Positions 43,757 through 53,626 of a stretch of 64,000 nt of DNA are shown here, piece after piece. Position 1 is the first letter of the stretch. Each line of letters opens with the position of its first letter. The position numbers and the translations under genes are program-made. The stretch lies in contig CALGUK010000048.1 in the NCBI GenBank assembly GCA_937920235.1, positions 1-64,000 on the forward strand, given 5' to 3'. The DNA is from an uncultured Clostridia bacterium. GTDB taxonomy: Bacteria > Bacillota > Clostridia > Oscillospirales > Acutalibacteraceae. A model generated the notes under the pieces. It was not told the DNA's origin and made no database searches. It was given only the letters and a program-made list of their open reading frames with translations.

Positions 43757-46459
43757 TTATTTATTTGCGATTTTTGCTATGCTTTCTTCGAGCATTGCAA
43801 GCTTTTCGTTGTACTTTGCAAGCTTTTCGCGTTGCTCGTTGACAAGTGCCTCGGGTGCTTTTGCCACAAAGTTTGCGTTGTTAAGTTTGCCTGAAACAAA
43901 TGCGATTTCTTTAAGCACGCCTGCCTTTTCTTTTTCAAGGCGTTCTGACTCTGCCTTGAAATCAACGAGTTCATCAAGCGGAATAAAGAGACGGGCATCT
44001 TCGGTAATAATAGCAACAGCACCGTCTTCTTCGTAACCCTTAACGATTTCGACCTCGGAAGCCGAAGCAAGTCGCAGGAAGAAGTTTGCACCCTCCGAGA
44101 ATGTCTTTTCGTAAGCGGTTTCGATGAAAATCTTTGCTTTCTTTGAAGGCGGAACATTCATTTCTGCACGGCGGTTACGGACAGCCTTGATGGCGGTCAT
44201 AATTTTTTCCATTTCTGCCTCGTCAGCCTTGAAGGACAGGTCTTTACTGAACACAGGCCACTCGGAAATCATAATTGAGTCGCCGTCGTGAGGAAGTGTC
44301 TGCCAGATTTCTTCCGTGATGAAAGGCATAAACGGATGTAAGAGTTTAAGTGTATTTGACATTACATAAACGAGAACCGCTTTGACCGTTGCCTTTGCGG
44401 TTGCACATTCGCCGTTAAGACGGATTTTTGCAATTTCAATATACCAGTCACAAAATACGTCCCAGATAAAGTCGTAAAGCTTCTGAACAGCCATACCGAG
44501 CTCAAATTTTTCAAGAGACTCGGTAACGTCTTTGACAAGGTCGTTGTATTTGCTCAAAATCCACTTGTCCTCAATTGCAAGATTTTTCGGAACATAAGGT
44601 GCATATTCGTTCTCGTCGAGATTCATAAGAATAAAACGAGCCGCATTCCATATCTTATTGGCAAAATTTCGGCTTGCCTCAACCTTTTCGTCAGAGAAGC
44701 GCATATCGTTTCCCGGGCTGTTACCCGTTGCAAGAGTAAATCTCAATGCATCAGCACCGTACTTGTCGATAATTTCAAGCGGGTCAATACCGTTTCCGAG
44801 AGATTTCGACATTTTTCTGCCCTGAGCATCGCGGACAAGACCGTGGATGAGAACCGTATCAAACGGAACCTGACCTGTATATTCAAGAGCGGAGAAAATC
44901 ATACGGGATACCCAGAAGCCGATAATATCGTAGCCTGTTACGAGAGTGTTCGTCGGGTAATAGTGCTTGAGATCCTCTGTCTGCTCGGGCCAGCCGAGTG
45001 TTGAGAACGGCCACAACGCTGATGAGAACCAGGTATCGAGAGTATCCTCATCCTGATGAATATGTGTGCTGCCGCACTTTGAACAAGCGGTAACGGGTGT
45101 TTTTGAAACGATTGTTTCGCCGCAGTCGTCACAGTACCATGCAGGGATTCTGTGTCCCCACCAGAGCTGACGGGAAATACACCAGTCACGAGTACCGTTC
45201 ATCCAGTTGAGGTAATTCTTTGTAAATCTTTCAGGAATAAACTTTGTTTCGCCCTTTTCAACTGCTTCAACAGCAGGCTTTGCAAGGGGAGCCATACGGA
45301 CAAACCACTGCTTTGAAACCATTGGCTCAATCGTATTATGACAGCGATAGCAGGTTCCGACCTCGTGCTTGCGGGGTTCAACCTCTTTGAGATATCCGCC
45401 TGCCTTGAGGTCTTCGAGAATGGCTTTTCTTGCTTCCATTGTGGTCATACCTGCGTATTTGCCGCAGTCAAGTACCTCGGGCTCATTTTCTGTTGCACGG
45501 CCGCTTGCTATAAGCTCGTCGGCAATTCTCTTGTCCTCTGCACCTGTAAGATGACCGTCATAAGTAAATGTGCGGACAATCGGAAGATTATTGCGCTGAC
45601 CGACCTCAAAGTCGTTGGGGTCGTGGGCAGGAGTGATTTTAACAACACCCGTACCCTTTGTCATGTCAGCGTGCTCGTCGCAGACAATCGGGATTTCCTT
45701 ATTAAGTAACGGCAAAATAACGTGACAGCCGTGAAGATGCTTATATCTTTCATCGGCGGCATTGATGGCAACTGCTGTATCACCGAGCATTGTCTCAGGA
45801 CGAGTTGTGGCAAGCTCGAGCTTTTCGCCTGTTTCTTTAACTGTGTAAAGAAGGTGCCAGAAGCTGCCGTCCTGCTCCTCGTACTCAACCTCGGCATCGG
45901 AAATTGACGTGTTACAGCATGGACACCAGTTGACCATACGGTTACCTCTGTATATCAAATCCTTTTCATAAAGACGGCAGAAAACCTCATTGACCGCCTT
46001 GCTGCAGCCCTCGTCGAGAGTAAAGCGTTCTCTGTCCCAGTCACAAGATGAACCGAGTTTTTTAAGCTGTTCGATAATTCTTCCGCCGTACTGCTTTTTC
46101 CAGTCCCAAGCACGCTCAAGGAAGCCGTCTCTGCCCAAATCCTCTTTGGTGATGCCTTCTTTTCTCATTGTCTCAACAATTTTTGCCTCTGTTGCGATTG
46201 AAGCGTGATCCGTACCGGGAAGCCAGAGAGTATCATAGCCCGCCATTCTGTGATAACGGATGAGAATATCCTGAAGTGTATTATCAAGAGCGTGGCCCAT
46301 ATGAAGCTGACCCGTAATATTCGGTGGCGGAATTACAATAGTGTAGGTCTTTTTGCCCTCTTCACGCTTTGCGTGAAAATATTTGTTGCTGACCCAGGTT
46401 TTGTATATCCGGTCTTCAACATTTTTCGGATTATACTGTTTTTCGAGTTCCTTGGACAT
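43757..46459 (-). CDS. valS: Valyl-tRNA synthetase
   Basis: 900 residues. Class I synthetase with HIGH-type [16 protein letters not shown], an editing domain (about 180-340), a zinc-type motif ([21 protein letters not shown]), KMSKS-type [14 protein letters not shown] and a C-terminal coiled coil. Full length. No T-box leader is seen in the 63 bases before it, although these are common upstream of valS in Firmicutes; a longer leader could run into the upstream gene. Confidence 0.96.
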   Translation of the reverse strand: MSKELEKQYNPKNVEDRIYKTWVSNKYFHAKREEGKKTYTIVIPPPNITGQLHMGHALDNTLQDILIRYHRMAGYDTLWLPGTDHASIATEAKIVETMRKEGITKEDLGRDGFLERAWDWKKQYGGRIIEQLKKLGSSCDWDRERFTLDEGCSKAVNEVFCRLYEKDLIYRGNRMVNWCPCCNTSISDAEVEYEEQDGSFWHLLYTVKETGEKLELATTRPETMLGDTAVAINAADERYKHLHGCHVILPLLNKEIPIVCDEHADMTKGTGVVKITPAHDPNDFEVGQRNNLPIVRTFTYDGHLTGAEDKRIADELIASGRATENEPEVLDCGKYAGMTTMEARKAILEDLKAGGYLKEVEPRKHEVGTCYRCHNTIEPMVSKQWFVRMAPLAKPAVEAVEKGETKFIPERFTKNYLNWMNGTRDWCISRQLWWGHRIPAWYCDDCGETIVSKTPVTACSKCGSTHIHQDEDTLDTWFSSALWPFSTLGWPEQTEDLKHYYPTNTLVTGYDIIGFWVSRMIFSALEYTGQVPFDTVLIHGLVRDAQGRKMSKSLGNGIDPLEIIDKYGADALRFTLATGNSPGNDMRFSDEKVEASRNFANKIWNAARFILMNLDENEYAPYVPKNLAIEDKWILSKYNDLVKDVTESLEKFELGMAVQKLYDFIWDVFCDWYIEIAKIRLNGECATAKATVKAVLVYVMSNTLKLLHPFMPFITEEIWQTLPHDGDSIMISEWPVFSKDLSFKADEAEMEKIMTAIKAVRNRRAEMNVPPSKKAKIFIETAYEKTFSEGANFFLRLASASEVEIVKGYEEDGAVAIITEDARLFIPLDELVDFKAESERLEKEKAGVLKEIAFVSGKLNNANFVAKAPEALVNEQREKLAKYNEKLAMLEESIAKIANK

Positions 46460-46522
46460 ATATATTCTCCTTAAACATTATTTTCTGATTTGTCTTTCCC
46501 TTCTGGTGAAGCCTCTCTGTTG

Positions 46523-47077
46523 TTATACCGTAAGTGAGGTTATGATTGACGAATACACCTTAACGGGATCATTTATGAAATTCTGTTTTACCGTTTCGAG
46601 CTGAAGGCTGTCAACCACATAGATTGAGAGCTTCATTAGCTCTGTATTTCTGTCAAAGAGAGTAAAGGTGATGGTATATCCGCCGTCATCCTCTTTTACC
46701 ACTTCGATTTTATTTTCTCTTTCCACACGGGCACGGGTCACGAGTCGGATTGCGGAATTCACGGCTTTTTCACGGACCGTTCTGGGCAGACTTGTCTGGA
46801 GAAGCTCCGCCGCATCTCTGCCTCGCTGTGTCACGGTGATGACCTCCTCATCGCCTCGGATATCCGCCGTTATGTTACCCGTTTTCAGAAGCTCCTCAAT
46901 CGCCTGTCCCACTTCAAAGAAGTTGGCAAGTCCCTCCTCCTGCATAGCATCATTGAGCAACTGCCTTGTCATAGGCTCGTCAACGCTCTTGAGAAGATAG
47001 CAGATGAGAAGTCTTATATCGTCTCGGCTTCGGAGTCCGCCAAGCTCAATTCCGGCGTCAAATGCATCATATTCCAT
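46523..47077 (-). CDS. DUF4364-family protein
   Basis: 184 residues. A winged-helix-like N-terminus (SRDDIRLLICYLLKSVDEPMTRQLLNDAMQEEGLANFFEVGQ is spread over about 20-60) and a mixed alpha/beta C-terminus. Matches the clostridial DUF4364 family, possibly transcriptional regulators. Four bases after the HAD gene, 63 bases before valS. Confidence 0.8.
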   Translation of the reverse strand: MEYDAFDAGIELGGLRSRDDIRLLICYLLKSVDEPMTRQLLNDAMQEEGLANFFEVGQAIEELLKTGNITADIRGDEEVITVTQRGRDAAELLQTSLPRTVREKAVNSAIRLVTRARVERENKIEVVKEDDGGYTITFTLFDRNTELMKLSIYVVDSLQLETVKQNFINDPVKVYSSIITSLTV

Positions 47078-47081
47078 AATA

Positions 47082-47888
47082 TTACTCCTGTAATTCCTTT
47101 AAAATCTCTTTTATGTCCTGTCTGACAAAGGTGGGCTTTATATCACTTTCTTCAATATCCTTTGCGGTGCTTTCTCCGCTGAGGACACAAATCGTGTCAA
47201 CTCCCGCATTGACACCCGAGGCTATATCCGTATAAAGACGGTCGCCGATAACGACGGTTTGCTCCTTGGTGAACGGAGAGCGTTCAACGGAAAAGTCTAT
47301 CATAAATCCGTCCGGCTTGCCGATATAAAGCGGTCTGCGCCCGGTTGCGTAATTGATGGCTTCACACATTGCGAAGCAGTCGGGAACGAGTCCGAATTCG
47401 GTGGGACAGCCTCTGTCGGGGTTTGTGGCAATATAGGGGATGTCCTTTTTCGTCTGCAAAAGGTAGGAGACATCCCACAGCTTTTTATATGTAAGCTCCG
47501 TATCGTATCCGACACAGATACAGTCGGTATCCTCATCGGCCTCGGTGGTGATGCTGACACCGTATTTTTCCATTTCGGCAATCATTGATTTTGTGCCCAT
47601 ACAATAGATTTTCTTTCCGGGAAAATGCTTATTGAGATAAAGGGCAGTTGCCTGGGAGGAGGTGAAGAAATTATCCTCGGTCACCTTGATTCCCATTTTT
47701 GAGAGCTTTATAACATAATCCTTGACCGAACGGGAGGAGTTGTTTGTGATGAACACATACTGTCCGCCGACGCTTTCGATATGTGCAAGAAATTCATTAA
47801 CACAGGGAAAAAGTCGAGCACCCTCGTAAATTGTTCCGTCCATATCAAGTAAAAAAAGTCGTTTATCTTTAAGCGACACTATAATCAA
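47082..47888 (-). CDS. HAD-IIA family sugar phosphatase, NagD-like
   Basis: 268 residues. HAD motifs: I LLDMDGTIYEG, II ITNNSS, III/IV GKPDGFMIDF and IGDRLYTDI. A C2-type cap lies between motifs II and III, as in NagD and p-nitrophenyl phosphatases. Acts on small phosphorylated sugars or nucleotides. Upstream, 47889-48053 shows only imperfect inverted repeats. Confidence 0.9.
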   Translation of the reverse strand: MIIVSLKDKRLFLLDMDGTIYEGARLFPCVNEFLAHIESVGGQYVFITNNSSRSVKDYVIKLSKMGIKVTEDNFFTSSQATALYLNKHFPGKKIYCMGTKSMIAEMEKYGVSITTEADEDTDCICVGYDTELTYKKLWDVSYLLQTKKDIPYIATNPDRGCPTEFGLVPDCFAMCEAINYATGRRPLYIGKPDGFMIDFSVERSPFTKEQTVVIGDRLYTDIASGVNAGVDTICVLSGESTAKDIEESDIKPTFVRQDIKEILKELQE

Positions 47889-48053
47889 TCCTTTTGTAAC
47901 CGCTGATAAAAAAATGTTGTGCAGTTGTCAGCGAAATAGTTTTTCAGAGCTGTTCAGAAACCCGGACAATACTTTATGTATTTGAGAGTATTCCGTGTGA
48001 GCTGTGACGGGAAAGTAACCGTTGAGAATTGTGCATAAGCTTGCCGGCAGCGG

Positions 48054-49112
48054 TTACCTGTTTGCTTTGAGTTTGGCAAAAAGTTTTACATTACCCGATT
48101 TTACCTTTGAAATAAATGCACCTTCAAGATAAGTAAGCCAAGTCCATTTGAGTCTTACGGGTATGAGCATAATTTTCATTACAAGTGAGTTCGGCTTTGC
48201 GTATTTCAACGCTTTACGCACATTTTTACTTGTAATCATATCTTTAATCTGCTGTTTTTTCTCTTTTTTGGTAAGAGTGCAGGCAGAATTGGTTACATTT
48301 TCAATACAGCCCACCACGCGTTCAATATAACGGCGGTGAAGCATTTCACGGCTTTCATCGGAATTCACATTCCAATAGTTGTATAAATCAAGCATCCAGC
48401 CGTGCTCCTCTTCACGCTTTGCAAGCATATCACTGCGGTATTTTGCGGTTTCGCTGTCAGCGCGGGCACGCATAAAATGATAATATTTATCCTCGAGCAG
48501 AACAACCCTCTCGACATCGCGGACAACATCCAGATTAAATGGAAAATCGTCCCAGAAGGTATTCTTAAACCTTATATTATTGTCGTTTATATACTCTCTT
48601 GAAAAAAGCTTGTTCCATGGAGTATAGAGCAGATTTTTATCAAACATCCTGTGAGCGTACTCACGGAATTCTCTCTGACTGCCGAAAGCTCTTGACGGTA
48701 ACGACTGCTCCTGCGTATAGCACTCGGTGTCGGAATAATATGTGTCGATGTAATAACCGGCGACAACGAGCTGAGCGTTGTTTTTCTTTGCCGCATTATA
48801 CATATCCTCAAACATTTTCGGCTCTGCCCAGTCATCAGAATCAACAAAATAGAGATATTCGCCCTTTGCCATCGGAATTGCGGTATTTCGGGCACTGGGA
48901 GCACCGCCGTTTTCCTTATGAATAACCGTGATTCGACTGTCGTTTTTTGCATATTCGTCACAGATTTCGCCGCTTCGGTCGGGACTTCCGTCGTCAACCG
49001 CGATAAGCTCCCACTCCGTCAAGGTCTGAGCCTGCAGACTTTCAATGCATTTCCCCACAAAATTTTCCACGTTATAGACGGGCATTATGGCGGTAATCTT
49101 AATATCACTCAT
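48054..49112 (-). CDS. Family 2 glycosyltransferase
   Basis: 352 residues from ATG 49112, which has GAGGAGG nine bases upstream. GT-A fold: AIMPVYNVENFVGKCIESL, VDDGSPDRSGEICDEY and DSDDW (metal and nucleotide sugar). No membrane segments. With glf directly upstream (eight-base overlap) it probably builds a galactofuranose-containing or other surface glycan. Acceptor unknown. Confidence 0.9.
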   Translation of the reverse strand: MSDIKITAIMPVYNVENFVGKCIESLQAQTLTEWELIAVDDGSPDRSGEICDEYAKNDSRITVIHKENGGAPSARNTAIPMAKGEYLYFVDSDDWAEPKMFEDMYNAAKKNNAQLVVAGYYIDTYYSDTECYTQEQSLPSRAFGSQREFREYAHRMFDKNLLYTPWNKLFSREYINDNNIRFKNTFWDDFPFNLDVVRDVERVVLLEDKYYHFMRARADSETAKYRSDMLAKREEEHGWMLDLYNYWNVNSDESREMLHRRYIERVVGCIENVTNSACTLTKKEKKQQIKDMITSKNVRKALKYAKPNSLVMKIMLIPVRLKWTWLTYLEGAFISKVKSGNVKLFAKLKANR

Positions 49113-50211
49113 TACCGAATTCCTCCTCACACAGAGCCAGAGCAGACTCAATGCATTTATCCATATCGTAATATTTATACTGACCGAGACGGCCGCCGAA
49201 AATCACATTTTTCTGCTGTGCCGCAAGCAGTCTGTACTGCTCGTAAAGGCTGTTGTTACGGTCGTCATTTACGGGGTAATACGGCTCGTCATCCCTTTGC
49301 CAATCGGCAGGATATTCGCGTGTTATCACCGTATTAGGCTGATTTCCGAACTCAAAATGCTTGTGCTCGATAATACGGGTAAACGGAATCTGCCTTTCGT
49401 TATAATTCACCACGGCAACCGGCTGAAATTCCTTGATATCGAGAATTTCGGTCTCAAAACGCAGACTTCTGTATTCAAGAGCACCGAGGGAATAGTCAAA
49501 AAAGCTGTCGATTGTACCGGTATAGACACATTTTTCGGCAAGGGAGAGAAAATGCTCACGGTTTTCAAGAAAATCCGTATTGAGACGCACCTCAACACCC
49601 TCCAACAGCTTGTCAATCAGCTCGTTATAGCTGTTTTCGGGAATACCCTGATATTTGTCGTTGAAATAATTATTATCATAGGTGTATCTGACGGGCAGAC
49701 GCTTGATGATAAAAGCGGGTAAATCACGGCAGTCGCGTCCCCATTGCTTTTCGGTATATCCTTTTACGAGCTTTGTATAAATCTCACGACCCACAAGGCT
49801 GATTGCCTGCTCCTCAAGATTTTTCGGCTCACCCTTGATTTCACTTCTCTGCTCCTCGATTTTCGCTTTTGCCTCCTCGGGAGTTGTCACACCGAAAATC
49901 TGTGAAAAAGTGTTCATATTAAAGGGGAGATTATACAGCTTGCCCTCATAGTTTGCCATAGGCGTATTGATAAAGCCGTTGAACCGACAGAACGAGGTTA
50001 CATAATCCCACACACGCTCATTGCTTGTATGAAAAATATGTGCGCCGTATTTGTGGACCGTGATATCCTCGATTTTTTCGCAACGGATATTACCGCCCGT
50101 ATGATTTCTCTTTTCAATAACGAGACACCGCTTACCGCGTTTTTTTGCCTCGCAGGCGAAAACGGCACCGAAAAGTCCCGCACCCACGATTAAATAGTCA
50201 TACTTTTTCAT
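49105..50211 (-). CDS. glf: UDP-galactopyranose mutase
   Basis: 368 residues. FAD-binding N-terminus LIVGAGLFGAVFACEAKKRG and HTGGN, with the conserved GAHIFHTSNERVWDYV and VITREYPADWQRD segments. Converts UDP-galactopyranose to UDP-galactofuranose. The start follows the RAYT-like gene stop by two bases. Coupled to the glycosyltransferase downstream. Confidence 0.95.
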   Translation of the reverse strand: MKKYDYLIVGAGLFGAVFACEAKKRGKRCLVIEKRNHTGGNIRCEKIEDITVHKYGAHIFHTSNERVWDYVTSFCRFNGFINTPMANYEGKLYNLPFNMNTFSQIFGVTTPEEAKAKIEEQRSEIKGEPKNLEEQAISLVGREIYTKLVKGYTEKQWGRDCRDLPAFIIKRLPVRYTYDNNYFNDKYQGIPENSYNELIDKLLEGVEVRLNTDFLENREHFLSLAEKCVYTGTIDSFFDYSLGALEYRSLRFETEILDIKEFQPVAVVNYNERQIPFTRIIEHKHFEFGNQPNTVITREYPADWQRDDEPYYPVNDDRNNSLYEQYRLLAAQQKNVIFGGRLGQYKYYDMDKCIESALALCEEEFGNE

Positions 50212-50213
50212 AG

Positions 50214-50852
50214 CTAATAATCAAAATCCAAATTCCATTTCAACACATTTTCGTCAATATATTGCCGCTTTTCAGCGTAATCTTCATCGTTACGAATAAC
50301 GTGTTCGTAAAAATTGTGTTGCCACAAGACAGTCTTTCCTGACAATATTTTATATTGCCTTGTTGTATATGATTTCATTCTGCCGACTACATTATGCAAT
50401 TCAATATTGTTTTGATCCTCAAGTTCGCGTAGTGGCAGGCTTCCATGCCTGCTTTCGCTTTCCCCAAGTTCGCGTAGTGGCAGGCTTCCACGCCTGCTTT
50501 CGCTTTCCTCAAGTTCGCGTAGTGGCAGGCTTCCATGCCTGCTTTCGCTTTCCTCAAGTTCGCGTAGTGGCAGGCTTCCACGCCTGCTTTCGCTAAAACC
50601 TAAATCAATAATCAAATGTATATGGTTTGGCATAATGCAATATTTATCAATTACAACATTCTCATAATTTTCATTGATAAACTTTATACAATCTTCAACG
50701 GCTTTGCCTATAGGTGATAAAATTACTTCATCATCTCTTACTTCTTGCCACAAAATCTTTTCCTTAAAATTTGTGCAAACAGTAACAAAATACAAGCCTG
50801 CTTGACTGTAATCATATCCTTTTAGTCGGATGTTTTTTCGGAATTTTTTCAT
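50214..50852 (-). CDS. REP-associated tyrosine transposase-like protein with in-frame repeat copies
   Basis: 212 residues. Y1/IS200-like fold: YSQAGLYFVTVCT, HUH motif HIH (77-79) in MPNHIHLII, and a C-terminal HNFYEHVIRNDEDY with Tyr182 the candidate nucleophile, ending YIDENVLKW. Between the HUH strand and the next helix (86-145) sit four 15-residue units, SESRxGSLPLRELEE, encoded by copies of the flanking palindromic repeat at exactly 45-base period, so the frame is kept. RAYTs move or maintain REP-type palindromes. Start: ATG 50852 by family fit; a GTG in the adjacent repeat would add 11 residues. No strong ribosome-binding site. Confidence 0.88.
   Translation of the reverse strand: MKKFRKNIRLKGYDYSQAGLYFVTVCTNFKEKILWQEVRDDEVILSPIGKAVEDCIKFINENYENVVIDKYCIMPNHIHLIIDLGFSESRRGSLPLRELEESESRHGSLPLRELEESESRRGSLPLRELGESESRHGSLPLRELEDQNNIELHNVVGRMKSYTTRQYKILSGKTVLWQHNFYEHVIRNDEDYAEKRQYIDENVLKWNLDFDY
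50426..50587 (-). repeat. Four in-frame palindromic repeats within the RAYT gene
   Basis: 27-base units start at 50426, 50471, 50516 and 50561, period 45, alternating ATGG/GTGG loop variants. On the minus strand they read GCAGGC-N6-GCCTGCCACTACGCG, the same strand as the gene and opposite to the flanking array. Confidence 0.93.
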
Positions 50853-50864
50853 AATTTTATTTAT

Positions 50865-51162
50865 GCAGGCGCGGAGGCCTGCCACTACGCGCTTGTTTTT
50901 TTGCAGGCGCGGAGGCCTGCCACTACGCGTTGTTGTTTTTGCAGGCGCGGAGACCTGCCACTACGCGTTGTTTTTTTGCAGGCGTGGAAGCCTGCCACTA
51001 CGCGTTTGTTTGTTTTTGCAGGCGCGGAGACCTGCCACTACGCGATTGGTGTTTTTGCAGGCGCGGAGGCCTGCCACTACGCGATTGGTGTTTTTGCAGG
51101 CGCGGAGGCCTGCCACTACGCGTTTGTTTGTTTTTGCAGGCGCGGAGACCTGCCACTACGTG
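50865..51162 (+). repeat. Palindromic repeat array, 8 copies, beside the RAYT gene
   Basis: 27-base units start at 50865, 50903, 50941, 50978, 51018, 51057, 51096 and 51136 (period 37-40), with T-rich spacers of 10-13 bases. The unit is GCAGGC-N6-GCCTGC (or its ACCTGC variant) plus CACTACGCG. Stem changes are mostly confined to the loop. Same family and orientation as 1314-1497. The gap 50886-51237 holds no other feature. Confidence 0.95.
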
Positions 51163-51237
51163 CTGTTGTTTTTGATACCGCTTGCATACGAGTGTATGTC
51201 AATGGCGAAAGGACGGAATTTCGCAAAAAGACCACAA

Positions 51238-51978
51238 TTATCCTTCGTAATCGTCTTCGTTTTCCCAGTTATGATACACGTTCTGAACGTCGTCGTTATC
51301 CTCAAACAACTCAAGCATTTTGCCCATATTCTTGATATCATCGGGATTTGTAAGAGCTGTATATGTGGTGGGAACATACTCAACCTCGGCTGAAACAAAG
51401 TTATATCCCTTTGCCTCAAGGTCATCACGGACAGCGCCCATATCGTTAGGCTCTGTACGGACATCGTAAATCTCGTCGTCGGTGATGAAATCCACGGCAC
51501 CGGCTTCGAGAGCGTCCTCCATAAGCTGATCCTCGTCAATACCCTCTTTTTCAAAGATGATAACGCCCTGGCGGTTGAACATAAACGAAACGCATCCGCT
51601 TTGTCCCATATTTCCGCCGCACTTATCAAAGAAGTGACGGACATCGGCAGCGGTTCTGTTACGGTTATCGGTAAGAGTCTCAACGATTACGGCGATACCC
51701 GACGGACCGTAACCCTCATACATAATCTCCTCATAATTGTCGGCACTGCCCTCGCCCGCAGCCTTTTTGATAATTCTGTCAATATTATCGTTGGGAACGT
51801 TTGCGGCTTTAGCCTTGGCAATTACATCCTTGAGCTTTGAGTTACCTGCCGGGTCGGGTCCTCCCTCTTTAACCGCAACAGCAATTTCACGTCCGATTTT
51901 TGTAAAGACCTTTGCTCTCGCGTTATCTGTTTTTTCTTTCTTTCTTTTGATTGTACTCCATTTTGAATGTCCTGACAT
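51238..51978 (-). CDS. YebC/PmpR-family protein
   Basis: 246 residues. Begins [23 protein letters not shown]..., with [27 protein letters not shown] and CSVxF-type VSFMFNRQG. Family members are transcriptional regulators, and some act in translation of proline-rich stretches. ATG 51978 has AGGT upstream; the frame to 52023 lacks the family start. Its end is 75 bases from the repeat array. Confidence 0.95.
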   Translation of the reverse strand: MSGHSKWSTIKRKKEKTDNARAKVFTKIGREIAVAVKEGGPDPAGNSKLKDVIAKAKAANVPNDNIDRIIKKAAGEGSADNYEEIMYEGYGPSGIAVIVETLTDNRNRTAADVRHFFDKCGGNMGQSGCVSFMFNRQGVIIFEKEGIDEDQLMEDALEAGAVDFITDDEIYDVRTEPNDMGAVRDDLEAKGYNFVSAEVEYVPTTYTALTNPDDIKNMGKMLELFEDNDDVQNVYHNWENEDDYEG

Positions 51979-52103
51979 AAAAACATACCTTTCCATTCTA
52001 ATATATTCGATATATTTTACCACATTGCAGTATTTTTTTCAACAGTTATTATCAGAAAAGCGGAGTAAGAAGCACAGAAACATCACATTTTTTGAAAATA
52101 AAA

Positions 52104-52132
52104 AGGGAAGATAATGATATCCTCCCCTTTGT
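52104..52132 (-). terminator. Terminator of spoIVA
   Basis: An imperfect stem, AAAGGG.. with ..CCCTTT, lies directly past the spoIVA stop, followed by a U-rich tract on the minus strand. Confidence 0.65.
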
Positions 52133-52133
52133 C

Positions 52134-53612
52134 TCACAATATTATGCAGAGCAGTCCGTTACAGCCCTCATTGATTACTCTTTCAAGAGTTTCCTGGAAT
52201 TTCATTCTCGCATCCGTTGGCATATGGTAAAGCTTGTTTCTGAGTCCCTCATTGACGAGCTCGTTAAGGGATTTTCCGAAAATATTTGACTCCCAGATTT
52301 TGCCCGGATCGTCTTCAAATCCGTCAAGCAGATATCTGACAAGCTCCTCCGACTGACTTTCACTGCCGACAACAGGTGCAACCTCGGTTTTGATATCGGC
52401 ACGCAAGAGATGTATTGACGGAGCAGATGCACACAGCCTTACACCGTATCTGCCGCCCTGCTTTACAATTTCGGGTTCTTCGAGTGTCAGCTCCTCGATG
52501 GTGGGCATCACAATTCCGTATCCCGTGGTCTGCACCTCATCCAATGCGGATTTTATTCTTGAATACTCCTTTTTGACTCCCGCCAGCTCCTTAAGGCAGT
52601 TGAGAAGCTCTCTCTCGTCGGTAATCTCAAGCCCGGTCTGTTCACGGATAATCTTATAGAACAGCTCGCCGTCTATCGCAATTTTAAGACGTGCACTGCC
52701 CACGCTCAAGTCCATTGAGTCGATTCTGACATCGTCAATATGCTCGCATTGTGTCAGCAAATCCGTCATTGAAGCGATGTCGCGGACATAGTCCACACCG
52801 TCAAGAGACGCAGTTATGCTCTTATAGACCTCGCTTCTCAGCCAATGCTCAACGGGAAGTCCCGCAAGCCACAGGGGGATGTCGATGCCGATTTCCTTTA
52901 CGGGAAATTCAAAAAGAATCTGGGTGATTATCTCCTGTATCTCCTGCCGTGTCAAATCAAGGCAGTTCACCGCCATAACGGGCACCCTATACCTTGCGGA
53001 CAGAGTTGCGGCAAGGGACTGTGCGCTGTCGCTCTGCGGATTGACGCAGTTGAGAAGCACCACGAAGGGTTTATTCAGCTCGCTCAGCTCATCAATGACC
53101 TTTTTCTCGGCGCTCTCATATTCCTCACGGGGAATATCGCTGATACTGCCGTCGGTGGTAATGACGAGACCTATTGTGGAATGCTCCGTTATGACCTTTT
53201 TTGTGCCGATTTCCGCCGCCATATCAAAGGGAATTTCATTTTCGTACCACGGGGTACGCACCATTCTCGGCTGTTCGCCCTCGATATATCCGAGTGATGC
53301 GGGAACGACATATCCCACGCAGTCGATAAGCCGTACATTGAACGAGGCATTGTCGGGCAGGGTGACTCTCACGGCATTTTCGGGCACAAATTTCGGCTCG
53401 GTGGTCATTATCGTCCTGCCTGCAGAGGATTGGGGAAGCTCGTCAACCGTTCTTTCACGCACGGCATCGTCATCCATATTGGGAAGCACGACGGTATCCA
53501 TAAATTTCTTGATAAAGGTGGATTTTCCCGTTCTGACGGGACCTACAACACCGATATAGATATCGCCTCCCGTTCTGGCGGCAATATCGTTGTAAATACT
53601 TGAATTACTCAC
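52134..53612 (-). CDS. spoIVA: Stage IV sporulation protein A (coat morphogenetic ATPase)
   Basis: 492 residues, the same length as the Bacillus protein. Walker A GPVRTGKST (24-32) and Walker B-type LIDCVGY segment. SpoIVA polymerises on the forespore surface using ATP and anchors the coat. The start is GTG 53612 with AAAGGAG eight bases upstream. The open extension to 53654 overlaps sipL and is rejected. sipL, its partner, lies 14 bases upstream. Confidence 0.96.
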   Translation of the reverse strand: MSNSSIYNDIAARTGGDIYIGVVGPVRTGKSTFIKKFMDTVVLPNMDDDAVRERTVDELPQSSAGRTIMTTEPKFVPENAVRVTLPDNASFNVRLIDCVGYVVPASLGYIEGEQPRMVRTPWYENEIPFDMAAEIGTKKVITEHSTIGLVITTDGSISDIPREEYESAEKKVIDELSELNKPFVVLLNCVNPQSDSAQSLAATLSARYRVPVMAVNCLDLTRQEIQEIITQILFEFPVKEIGIDIPLWLAGLPVEHWLRSEVYKSITASLDGVDYVRDIASMTDLLTQCEHIDDVRIDSMDLSVGSARLKIAIDGELFYKIIREQTGLEITDERELLNCLKELAGVKKEYSRIKSALDEVQTTGYGIVMPTIEELTLEEPEIVKQGGRYGVRLCASAPSIHLLRADIKTEVAPVVGSESQSEELVRYLLDGFEDDPGKIWESNIFGKSLNELVNEGLRNKLYHMPTDARMKFQETLERVINEGCNGLLCIIL

Positions 53613-53626
53613 AGTTATCACTCCTT

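Noticed and set aside
46460..46522. T-box leader for valS
   Set aside because: Only 63 bases separate valS from the upstream gene and no terminator or T-box motif is visible.
47889..48053. Structured RNA between the HAD and glycosyltransferase genes
   Set aside because: Two imperfect inverted repeats occur (GTAACCG/CGGTTAC and CGCTGA/TCAGCG), but they are short, lack a U-tract and match no known RNA.
50865..51162. CRISPR array
   Set aside because: Units are 27 bases, but spacers are only 10-13 bases, T-rich and similar to one another. No cas genes are present, and the unit itself is a REP-type hairpin.
50886..51237. Insertion-sequence ends around the RAYT gene
   Set aside because: No terminal inverted repeats or target-site duplication could be found; the element behaves as a single-copy RAYT with repeats, not a standard IS.
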